Shown here: piece by piece, positions 1 through 5,040 of the stretch
How positions within the stretch are numbered: the first letter of the stretch is position 1
Layout of the letters: each line of letters begins with the position of its first letter
Origin: Bacteroidales bacterium
Lineage (GTDB): Bacteria; Bacteroidota; Bacteroidia; Bacteroidales; JAAUTT01
NCBI GenBank assembly: GCA_012031335.1
Contig: JAAUTT010000435.1
Location: 1-5,040 of the forward strand
Length of the DNA stretch: 5,040 nucleotides
Direction of reading: 5' to 3'
Made by a program: the position numbers and the translations under genes
The notes under the pieces: model-generated
The model's input: the letters and a program-made list of their open reading frames with translations, nothing else
Databases searched by the model: none
Told to the model about the DNA's origin: nothing

Positions 1-1003
1 CTGTGCTGAACAAGCGTTTCTGATAACCATTATCCTTAGCTTGTTGCACAACAAGGGCTTCATAGGCCCATCGGGTTGGGAAGATTTCAACAAATACGGG
101 GACATATTTTTGGGAAGCTATTTGCTTTGGTAAATGGTTAAAGGGTAACAAATAACCGCTGAATAAAATATTTAAAGTAAATACAAGGATCAGAATTGCA
201 ATTGAAATTCCGTATCGCAGATTTAGATATCCGATAAAATAGCCAAAACTACCACCAGCAAGGGTTAAACAGAAATATATTGTCCAATTTGGGAGAAACA
301 TATCTTGAATCCCAGAGATGTAATTGGTTATGATTGTGAATAATAAACTGAAGATTAATGAAAAACCAGTAAGAAACAGATATTTAACATTGAGATAACT
401 GAAAAAGCTATGATTCTTAAGATTTTCTAAAGCGATTTGCATTCTTTCTTTTGATGAACTTGCAAATCCTGAAATAGAGCCTAAAGTGAAGCATATGAGC
501 GAATTCAGGAAAAAGAGAAGTGGAAGGAATTCGTGTTTTGAAAAATTGAAATTATCGGTCCAGTCCGCTCTAAGTAAGATGGCAATCAGGAATGACAATA
601 ACAGTCCTCCGCTTAAAATAAACAAGGGAATTTGGGGGGCTGAGAAAAAAGAAGAGGAACACTTTTTCAGGTAAGAAAGAAATTGAATATTAACATCTGG
701 AATAGAGGAAGCAAATGAGGGTATAACTTTCCGACTTTCAGACTTTTTTTCGTGCTTCTCAATTTTCTCTTTATATAAATTATACCATTCCTTTGGAGAT
801 GTTTTTCTTATATGAGTGGCTTTTCCACTATTATCAATAACTTTCGAACTAATAACCTGGTGTAATTGATCTGCATTTATACTTCCACAAGTGGGGCAAA
901 TTTCTTCTGTTGTAGTAATGTGATTTCCGGCATTTTTGAAATAACTTAGAGCATTACTTGCCAAACCTCTGTATATTATATAACCATCAGTATCGAATAC
1001 CCA
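1..1003 (-). CDS. C-terminal ABC-2 membrane domain of the ABC protein (partial, continues left of window)
   Basis: An uninterrupted sense frame of 334 codons with no natural start of its own. It begins with the NBD end (VFDTDGYIIYRG), then a linker with the Cys pair CPTCG at 887-898, then the family hallmark SPKEWYNLYKEKI near 769-810. Five hydrophobic membrane segments follow, around 555-625, 460-530, 305-375, 235-295 and 135-210. Between the second and third lies the cytoplasmic coupling region SSSKERMQIALENLKNHSFF, the ABC-2 equivalent of the ER/coupling-helix zone. A sixth segment and the C-terminus are expected beyond the left edge. The absence of any stop across 334 codons argues that the gene was under coding selection until very recently. 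Confidence 0.8.
887..898 (-). other. CxxC motif in the linker between NBD and membrane domain
   Basis: TGC-CCC-ACT-TGT encodes Cys-Pro-Thr-Cys followed by Gly. From memory, transporters of this family keep a Cys-x-x-Cys-Gly at this point, just before the segment corresponding to NADQLHQVISSKV. It could bind a metal or act as a redox pair; the function is not established here. Confidence 0.5.
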
Positions 1004-1206
1004 TTAAAACGATCGGTTCTTTTTAAAACGCATCCTCCTGGATTTATGGAGGTAAGCATAATTAATTTTCCTTTGTTGGTTTCGCTTTTCAGAATATTGC
1101 AAAATTCATCAGCATTGGAGGAATTAAGTCTCTCCAGTGGCAAATCTATTATCAGAACAAATGGGTCACGGATAATTTCCATTCCCGTATTAATCAGAAC
1201 TTTCAA
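976..1206 (-). CDS. Fragment carrying the degenerate signature/Walker B/H-loop half of the ABC ATPase domain
   Basis: This frame continues the NBD after the break at 1235-1239. Read upstream of its ATG at 1204-1206 it supplies the signature region, where the expected SGGQ is SEFL. Then come GMEIIRDP (family: ALELIREP) and the Walker B strand VLIIDLPLERL, with Asp kept at 1144-1146 but Leu at 1141-1143 where the catalytic Glu should be. The H-loop His is Ile within TSINPGG. The last six or seven residues before the stop at 976 are out of frame: skipping one T and one G in 1000-1009 gives DRLMVFDTDGY, the expected end of the domain. It is not an independent gene. Confidence 0.65.
   Translation of the reverse strand: MKVLINTGMEIIRDPFVLIIDLPLERLNSSNADEFCNILKSETNKGKLIMLTSINPGGCVLKRTDRFNGYSILMVI
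1000..1009 (-). other. Frame break at adjacent T4 and G3 runs (coding strand), end of ABC domain
   Basis: The coding strand reads GATCGTTTTAATGGGTATTC. Dropping one T and one G gives DRLMVFD, which aligns without gap to the usual DKLLVLD. Adding a single G would also restore the frame but gives the less family-like DRFNGVFD. Confidence 0.55.
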
Positions 1207-2168
1207 AAATTCTGAAGAAAAAGAATTACCAATATTTTTACAGGAATCCGGCTAATATATTCCAATCCCAAATTACTAATTGTTTGCTCAACTAACTGTT
1301 GAACTTTTTCCTCACTATATGGTGGGAATGCTAGCCGTGCAGAAAATCTGAAATTCTGAGTTATGCTGATATTGGAATCGTACACAGGTTCAAACGGAAC
1401 ATATCCAATCATTTTATGCACCCGGTAACGCTCGTTGTAAATATTATAACTGTTGAAAATTATTTTCCCTGTATCTAACTTTATTTGGCCTGTTAACAAA
1501 TAGGATATGTTACGGCTTTCATAATAATCGTTACACAATATAACAACCAGGTTTCCAAGTTCTTCACAAAAATTGAAAGGTGCAAATCCGGAATTTGTCT
1601 TTTTTTGGACAGTGCTGATATTTTCACCGGCGAATATTAAAGAAGCATTTGGGGTATTTACTTTAAACCCTGTCATGATATCCTGAAATGTGAGACGGAT
1701 GTTATTTCCAACTTTTAGCTGATCGAACTGACTTATCAGAAAAAACTTTTCAGGAAAAATTTTACGATTATTGAGTAAACAGGTTTGATCTCCAAAATAG
1801 CGCCCTGCAAGAAAATTAATTCCCTGTAACTTCATAATCATGAAATCACCTTCAAGATCCTTTTTTACAATAAACAGTTTTTTATCCTTTTCGGGAGGCC
1901 TGTTTTGCTCTATCCAACTACCCTCCAATTCTTCATAATTATTATTTTCAGAACCAGTAATGGTTAAAAAATCGTGGTTTATTTCATGACCAGCCTCTGT
2001 AAAATCGCATAAAATGAACATCAGACTGTTTTGATAGTCATGTCGTGAGATATGTAACTCGGAAGCCAGAAATTCAACAAATTGTAATTCTTCTGTTTCG
2101 ACCTTTTTGTCAAGCTTTATAAGTTCCAGAAAGGAAAGAAAAAGAATCAGTCTTTCTTCTTCGTTCAT
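1203..2168 (-). CDS. Central fragment: TerB-like helices, FHA-like region and first half of a degenerate ABC ATPase domain
   Basis: This is the longest uninterrupted frame of the transporter, 321 residues from its first ATG. That ATG is internal to the real gene, since sense coding sequence continues upstream in another frame. Residues 1-55 are acidic helices of the TerB type (ELIKLDKKVETEE). Residues about 95-170 resemble the FHA-like beta region of the family, including a conserved RYFG. From about 204 comes the NBD: the Walker A slot holds CNDYYESR at 212-219, with no GxxGxGK and no lysine, and the Q-loop Gln is Phe259 in GYVPF. The beta strands and the family's QNF..SARL segment around 270-280 are kept. 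The frame ends at 1203 after a one-base loss in the T5 run at 1235-1239, so the last 11 residues are frameshift artefact. Confidence 0.7.
   Translation of the reverse strand: MNEEERLILFLSFLELIKLDKKVETEELQFVEFLASELHISRHDYQNSLMFILCDFTEAGHEINHDFLTITGSENNNYEELEGSWIEQNRPPEKDKKLFIVKKDLEGDFMIMKLQGINFLAGRYFGDQTCLLNNRKIFPEKFFLISQFDQLKVGNNIRLTFQDIMTGFKVNTPNASLIFAGENISTVQKKTNSGFAPFNFCEELGNLVVILCNDYYESRNISYLLTGQIKLDTGKIIFNSYNIYNERYRVHKMIGYVPFEPVYDSNISITQNFRFSARLAFPPYSEEKVQQLVEQTISNLGLEYISRIPVKILVILFLQNF
1235..1239 (-). other. Frame break at an A5 run (coding strand) in the ABC domain
   Basis: Coding strand GTAAAAATATTGG: with one more A the reading becomes PVKNIGNSFSSEF and joins the two NBD halves smoothly. 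The positions given are the T run on the plus strand. Confidence 0.6.
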
Positions 2169-2179
2169 TTCGGAGTTTA

Positions 2180-2188
2180 TTTTTTTTT
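2180..2188 (-). other. Homopolymer run of nine (A9 on the coding strand) at a frame break
   Basis: The coding strand reads GTA followed by further A residues, nine A in all including that of GTA, then TAAACTCC. Eight A would give continuous coding (VKKINSEMNEEERL), matching the TerB-like helix of the family; nine shifts the frame. Runs this long are prone both to polymerase slippage and to sequencing miscalls. Confidence 0.65.
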
Positions 2189-2431
2189 ACAATTTCGTTT
2201 ATTTGCTTTTTTAATGAAATATTGTCGGTTTGTGTATCTATGTGGTTAGCTGAATAAAAATTCAAAATACTCATAAAATCGTCGTATATGAAGTCGGCTG
2301 CTATTTATAGCAGCTGTCTGATCAAGATAAGTTCTTAATAAGGCATGTGCATTATCAATAAAGCGCGTCTTGTTAACCCTGGCAAACAGAGCAATAAGTT
2401 CCATCAACGCGTTTAACAAATTTTCATTCAT
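2180..2431 (-). CDS. N-terminal TerB-like helical fragment of the ABC protein
   Basis: The ATG at 2429-2431 opens with MNENLLNALMELIALFAR, which matches the amphipathic N-terminus of this ABC family. The frame as read stops at 2246 after 61 residues. A shift at the palindrome near 2297-2314 restores family-like sequence (ADFIYDDFMSILNFYSANH) that stays open to the T9 run at 2180-2188. There a second shift joins it to the central fragment. No Shine-Dalgarno sequence precedes the start, as is usual in this phylum. On its own this fragment would be a 61-residue helical peptide with no function I can assign; it is best read as the 5' end of the larger gene. Confidence 0.65.
2297..2314. repeat. 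Perfect 18-bp inverted repeat inside the transporter coding region
   Basis: GCTGCTAT-TT-ATAGCAGC has two perfect 8-bp arms with a 2-bp centre. It lies in the fifth part of the TerB-like N-terminal coding sequence and coincides with the first frame break of the gene. Removing one T of the central TTT restores the frame and gives AAIIAADFIYDD. Confidence 0.7.
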
Positions 2432-2608
2432 AATATGCGTTCATTACAGTAAAAATAAGTGAATAAAAGATTCAAAAAAATAACTGAGGCAAATTGGTTT
2501 AAAAATTATTCATTTTTAACAATTTTTTGCTTTACGAGTTTCAAGCGGTGCAGAAATAACCTGAATATTCTTTTGATAAAATTTCAAATTACTCATTATC
2601 ATTATAAG

Positions 2609-2640
2609 CAAAATTAAAATCCTGATAACTTTGTGCCAAA
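2609..2640 (-). promoter_or_regulatory. Candidate Bacteroidota promoter for the ABC transporter
   Basis: On the minus strand TTTG (2637-2640) is followed after 20 bp by TAATTTTG (2609-2616). This fits the TTTG / TAnnTTTG consensus and spacing of the phylum's primary sigma factor. It predicts transcription from about 2602 and a leader near 170 bases. AT-rich DNA gives such matches by chance fairly often. Confidence 0.35.
2626..2633 (+). promoter_or_regulatory. Candidate -7 box of a Bacteroidota promoter for the M1 peptidase
   Basis: TAACTTTG is an exact match to the phylum's TAnnTTTG -7 element, 19 bp before the peptidase ATG. It implies a leader of roughly 12 bases. No clear TTTG -33 element sits 19-21 bp upstream, so the call rests on one box plus position. 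Confidence 0.45.
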
Positions 2641-2652
2641 ATCAGTAACATT

Positions 2653-4146
2653 ATGATAAGGTTTTTATGTGTTTTTTTGTTTTGCTCAGGACTTTCCATT
2701 TCAGCCAGAACTCAGGATAAATATGTTTCGGGACCAGACTGGCATAAAACGTACGATGTAAAGTTTTATTTTTTAAACCTCGATGTAAATGATACAAGTA
2801 CTTATATCAAAGGTAATACAGTTGTAAAGGTTGAAATTAAGGAGCAAACGGATTCTCTTGTTTTTGATTTTAATCCCAGTTTAATCATAGACTCAGTTTT
2901 TGTTAATTCAGAAAAAAATGCTTCGTATGAATTTCAATCTGAACTTCTGGTTATTACACTTCAAAATAAAATGCCTGTAAGTTCGTTTCAGGAAGTTATT
3001 ATATATTATCATGGAAATGTAAGTACAAATGTATTCTTTTCTTCGTTTACAAATGAATATGAAAGCAACTGGAAAATCCCTGTAACCTGGACACTATCCG
3101 AACCTTTTGGTGCTAGATACTGGTTTCCTTGTAAACAACAACTTACGGATAAGGCTGACTCTTGCTGGGTTTTTCTTACTATTCCAAAGGGTAGAAAAGC
3201 AGGTTCAATCGGATTGCTCACTGATACGGTAAATATTAACGAAAAACAGGTTCAATACCGCTGGAAATCAAAATACCCTATTGCATATTATCTTATTTCC
3301 TTTACAGTAGCAGATTATAAAGATTATTCCTATTACATTAAAATTCCAGGGAGAACGGATTCTTTGCTTTTTCAGAATTACGTATATAACAGACCGGGTT
3401 ACCTTGAAATTTATAAGCCTGAAATAGATAAAACAGCAGATTTCTTAATACTCTTCAGCAAGTTATTCGGGCTATATCCGTTTTATGAGGAGAAATACGG
3501 ACATTGTGTAGCTCCTATTGGTGGAGGCATGGAACATCAAACAATGACTACACTGTATAATTATAGTTATACCCTTGTTTCACATGAACTGGCACATCAA
3601 TGGTTTGGAGATCACACTACTTGTTCCACTTGGCAGGATATATGGATTAACGAGGGTTTTGCATCATATTGTGAATATATTGCTTATGAAAATCTTGGAA
3701 CGAAGTCCGAGGCTGAAAGCTGGATGCAGAACGCACAAACCAGAGCTTTACGGGAAGCGGAAGGATCAGTTTTTGTGCCTTTTACCTCAGCTAATGACGA
3801 ATACCGATTGTTCAGCAGTAATCTCAGCTATAAAAAAGGAGCAGTAATACTGCATATGCTGCGTAACGAGATAAATGACGATTCAGTTTTTTTCAGTGGA
3901 ATACGCAAATTTTTAAATATATACCGCTATACAAATGCCACTGGAGACGATTTCAAAAATGTTATGGAAATTGAATCGGGAATAAATTTTGATGCATTTT
4001 TTAATCAATGGTATTACGGAAAGGGATTTCCGCAGTTTGATATTTCATGGAAACCTTTGGGAGATTCTATTGTGCTAAATATCTCTCAAACACCTAGTTC
4101 TAAAACTGTTAACTTTTTTCAAACATCCATTGACATAAAAGCTTAA
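2653..4146 (+). CDS. M1-family (gluzincin) metallopeptidase, secreted; reading frame truncated by a frameshift
   Basis: Zinc aminopeptidase-like enzyme expected to remove N-terminal residues from peptides outside the cytoplasm. Residues 1-18 (MIRFLCVFLFCSGLSISA) form a signal peptide, probably cut after Ala18. There is no lipobox cysteine. Residues about 25-220 form the M1 N-terminal beta domain. The catalytic domain has GGGMEH at 290-295 (the GxMEN substrate-binding motif, with His for Asn), HELAH at 311-315 with Glu312 as base, and the third zinc ligand Glu334 in NEGF. His311, His315 and Glu334 are spaced exactly as in the HExxH-x18-E signature. Tyr393 in YKKGA is the likely transition-state tyrosine. 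The start is the first ATG, which sets up the signal peptide, 19 bp from a TAnnTTTG box. The frame ends after DIKA, where family members continue; coding resumes in other frames to 4562. The active site is complete, so the 497-residue product could still fold and work. Its precise specificity is unknown. Confidence 0.9.
   Translation: MIRFLCVFLFCSGLSISARTQDKYVSGPDWHKTYDVKFYFLNLDVNDTSTYIKGNTVVKVEIKEQTDSLVFDFNPSLIIDSVFVNSEKNASYEFQSELLVITLQNKMPVSSFQEVIIYYHGNVSTNVFFSSFTNEYESNWKIPVTWTLSEPFGARYWFPCKQQLTDKADSCWVFLTIPKGRKAGSIGLLTDTVNINEKQVQYRWKSKYPIAYYLISFTVADYKDYSYYIKIPGRTDSLLFQNYVYNRPGYLEIYKPEIDKTADFLILFSKLFGLYPFYEEKYGHCVAPIGGGMEHQTMTTLYNYSYTLVSHELAHQWFGDHTTCSTWQDIWINEGFASYCEYIAYENLGTKSEAESWMQNAQTRALREAEGSVFVPFTSANDEYRLFSSNLSYKKGAVILHMLRNEINDDSVFFSGIRKFLNIYRYTNATGDDFKNVMEIESGINFDAFFNQWYYGKGFPQFDISWKPLGDSIVLNISQTPSSKTVNFFQTSIDIKA
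4137..4140 (+). other. Frame break 1 of the M1 gene (A4 run)
   Basis: GACATAAAAGCTTAA: the fourth A throws the frame into the TAA at 4144-4146. Three A residues give DIKLKSLEGD, continuing the typical M1 beta domain. Confidence 0.65.
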
Positions 4147-4218
4147 AAGTTTGGAAGGTGATACTGTAATTAGGTTATACCAAAATAAAAACCCTCTGAT
4201 TTTCAAAATAAAATGTTC

Positions 4219-4223
4219 AAAAA
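4219..4223 (+). other. Frame break 2 of the M1 gene (A5 run)
   Basis: Reading TGT TCA AAA AGA leads to a TAG at 4235-4237. A sixth A gives SKKISTIEFDPRKWLLKK, a family-like stretch. Confidence 0.65.
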
Positions 4224-4335
4224 GATTAGCACTATAGAGTTTGATCCCCGGAAGTGGTTACTTAAGAAAGTATTTACTATTACCAATCTGCCTGAAATTC
4301 CATCCGACGATGATTATTTGAAGTTAGTCCATTAC

Positions 4336-4340
4336 CTTTT
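4336..4340 (+). other. Frame break 3 of the M1 gene (CC/TTTT boundary)
   Basis: Without change the frame stops at the TAA at 4351-4353. One extra C (or T) here restores YPFGDHLNI, the opening strand of the T9SS sorting domain, which then runs open for 74 codons including the stop. Confidence 0.6.
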
Positions 4341-4558
4341 GGAGATCATTTAAACATAAATTTCCAAACGGAGCCATTTAAAGGTGATCAAATACGAATT
4401 ATTGGGTTAAACGGTTCGGTTTTATTTCAAACCACTGCCCGGAAAAAGAAAGAAATAACTATAAATACTAACTTTCTATCCCCTGGTATTTACCTTCTCG
4501 TAATCACTAGCGGACAAAACAAGTATGTTCGAAAAGTAATAAAATCAAATAACGAATT

Positions 4559-5040
4559 ATGAACCAAATATCTCCTGTAAACTGGGTTGATTATGAATTG
4601 ATTGATACCGGAGGATTTGAAAAGCTGGAGAGGTTTGGTAATTATATTCTTCGCAGGCCCGAACCACAAGCAGTATGGAAAAAGATTATGGCCGAAGGAG
4701 AATGGGAAACAATGGCCCATGCTACCTTTGCTTTGAATAAATCTTTAGGTAAAACTAATGAACAGGGAGAAAGAGGCGAATGGAGATTAAAACCAGTAAT
4801 GCCTGAGCAATGGTTTATCCGTTATGAATATAAAGGCCTTAAATTGAGGTTTCGTTTAGGATTAACATCTTTCAAACATATTGGTATATTTCCCGAACAA
4901 TCGGTAAACTGGGATTATGTATTTGATTTTTTAAAGCGACAAAAGGATTCGTGCAGGGTGTTAAATTTATTTGCCTATACAGGAGGTGCATCTTTAGCAG
5001 CGAAGGCTGCCGGAGCAGATGTAATTCATCTCGATTCCTG
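4559..5040 (+). CDS. Class I SAM-dependent methyltransferase, COG1092 (RlmI-like) family, partial at 3' end
   Basis: The N-terminal 160 codons of an uninterrupted frame that leaves the right edge. The family transfers methyl groups from S-adenosylmethionine; its best known relatives (RlmI/RlmK) methylate 23S rRNA bases. This protein lacks the PUA domain of RlmI and starts with a short region (NWVDYELIDTGGFEKLERFG) seen in the Bacteroidota branch, so its substrate cannot be named. Residues about 83-120 hold the conserved block PEQWF..YEYKGLKLRFRL and TSFKHIGIFPEQ. The SAM-binding motif I is VLNLFAYTGGAS at 134-145, and Asp159 (HLDS) is the motif II acid that normally binds the ribose. The ATG overlaps the TGA of the M1 gene (ATGA, 4559-4562), so translation is probably coupled to it; no Shine-Dalgarno sequence is visible. 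The protein should be cytoplasmic, with its catalytic half off the window. Confidence 0.88.
   Translation, partial: MNQISPVNWVDYELIDTGGFEKLERFGNYILRRPEPQAVWKKIMAEGEWETMAHATFALNKSLGKTNEQGERGEWRLKPVMPEQWFIRYEYKGLKLRFRLGLTSFKHIGIFPEQSVNWDYVFDFLKRQKDSCRVLNLFAYTGGASLAAKAAGADVIHLDS

Larger units (their letters stand above)
1..2431 (-). pseudogene. TerB/ABC-2 type ABC transporter with degenerate ATPase domain, frameshifted, 3' end outside window
   Basis: Joining four reading frames end to end gives one protein of about 809 residues that continues past the left edge. The order is TerB-like helical N-terminus, an FHA-like beta-rich stretch, an ABC ATPase domain, a linker with a CPTC cysteine pair, and an ABC-2 membrane domain. 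This is the layout of a large ABCG-like family common in Bacteroidota, usually about 1000 residues or more as I recall it. Family members are inner-membrane half transporters of unknown substrate. The frame changes near 2304 (-1 nt restores), 2180-2188 (-1 nt), 1235-1239 (+1 nt) and 1000-1009 (-2 or +1 nt). Between breaks the frames are open and align without gaps to my memory of the family, so I treat the breaks as recent mutations or sequencing errors. Walker A, Q-loop, signature, Walker B Glu and H-loop His are all missing, so ATP hydrolysis is unlikely even with the frame repaired. Family assignment is confident; pseudogene status is not. Confidence 0.8.
2432..2652. other. Divergent intergenic region (221 bp)
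   Basis: AT-rich spacer between the minus-strand transporter and the plus-strand peptidase. The two candidate promoters lie at its peptidase end (2609-2640). The rest, about 170 bp, would be leader of the transporter transcript. It contains only an AT-only 8-bp inverted repeat (2499-2506 / 2512-2519) and no recognisable riboswitch, small RNA or short gene. Confidence 0.6.
4142..4562 (+). pseudogene. Frameshifted C-terminal continuation of the M1 peptidase with T9SS sorting domain
   Basis: This completes the peptidase; repaired, the whole gene (2653-4562) would encode 636 residues. Dropping one A of 4137-4140 gives DIKLKSLEGDTVIRL. Adding one A to the run at 4219-4223 gives CSKKISTIEFDP. Adding one C at 4336-4337 gives HYPFGDHLNI. 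From 4341 to the TGA at 4560-4562 the frame is open and has the shape of a type A T9SS C-terminal domain: a YPF.DHLNI strand, IRIIGLNGSVLF, LSPGIYLLVI and the closing GQNKYVRKVIK. Such domains direct cargo through the outer membrane via the type IX system and are then cleaved, often with surface anchoring. As read, no start codon gives this piece its own product; it would be reached only by frame restoration. Confidence 0.8.

Noticed and set aside
486..674. Plus-strand open frame of 62 codons
   Set aside because: It lies antisense to the membrane-domain coding sequence of the transporter; its basic, low-complexity translation resembles no family.
1046..1255. Plus-strand open frame of 69 codons
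   Set aside because: Antisense to the Walker B/signature part of the transporter; the minus-strand reading aligns to the ABC family, this one does not.
2499..2519. AT-only inverted repeat TTAAAAAT / ATTTTTAA with 5-base centre
   Set aside because: Perfect, but made only of A and T in an AT-rich spacer; expected by chance and too weak for a terminator. A regulator site cannot be argued from it alone.
3009..3221. Minus-strand open frame of 70 codons
   Set aside because: Antisense shadow of the M1 N-terminal domain, with no promoter or recognisable sequence.
3575..3847. Plus-strand open frame of 90 codons overlapping the M1 active site
   Set aside because: It is an alternative frame of the HELAH region; the M1 frame carries the full catalytic signature.
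4490..4562. GQNKYVRKVIK tail as the end of a separate small protein
   Set aside because: No start codon or promoter supports a separate gene, and the tail continues the M1 protein as a T9SS domain once the frame is repaired.
4490..4720. Minus-strand open frame of 76 codons
   Set aside because: Antisense to the end of the sorting domain and start of the methyltransferase, both recognised on the plus strand.

Overview
The window is about 36% GC by eye. It reads as a piece of a Bacteroidota chromosome, probably Bacteroidia. Three things point there: an M1 peptidase ending in a type IX secretion (T9SS) C-terminal sorting domain, a TerB-plus-ABC transporter architecture typical of that phylum, and a TAnnTTTG promoter box with no Shine-Dalgarno sequences. 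No mobile element, CRISPR array, tRNA or rRNA is visible.

Layout. (1) Positions 1-2431, minus strand: one large ABC transporter gene running off the left edge. It encodes a TerB-like helical N-terminus, a nucleotide-binding domain (NBD) and an ABC-2 membrane domain. As read it is broken by four single-step frameshifts, and its NBD has lost every catalytic motif I can align. (2) Positions 2432-2652: a 221-bp divergent intergenic region with a candidate promoter on each strand, interleaved. (3) Positions 2653-4562, plus strand: an M1-family metallopeptidase with signal peptide and an intact active site. Its reading frame stops at 4146, but the continuation and a T9SS sorting domain are readable in other frames up to 4562, after three more single-base frameshifts. 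(4) Positions 4559-5040, plus strand: the start of a COG1092-type class I SAM-dependent methyltransferase, open to the right edge and overlapping the peptidase stop by four bases (ATGA).

Reading of the region. The peptidase and methyltransferase form a tight, probably translationally coupled plus-strand pair, transcribed away from the transporter. No shared pathway is obvious. Seven frame breaks, nearly all explained by one-base changes in homopolymers, fall in two otherwise well-conserved genes, while the 482 bases of methyltransferase have none. Indel errors in the assembly are the simplest explanation; genuine decay or slippage-controlled expression are alternatives. The most biologically interesting signal is the apparently ATPase-dead but otherwise well-kept ABC protein. 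I did not find a recognisable new defence or mobile system here.
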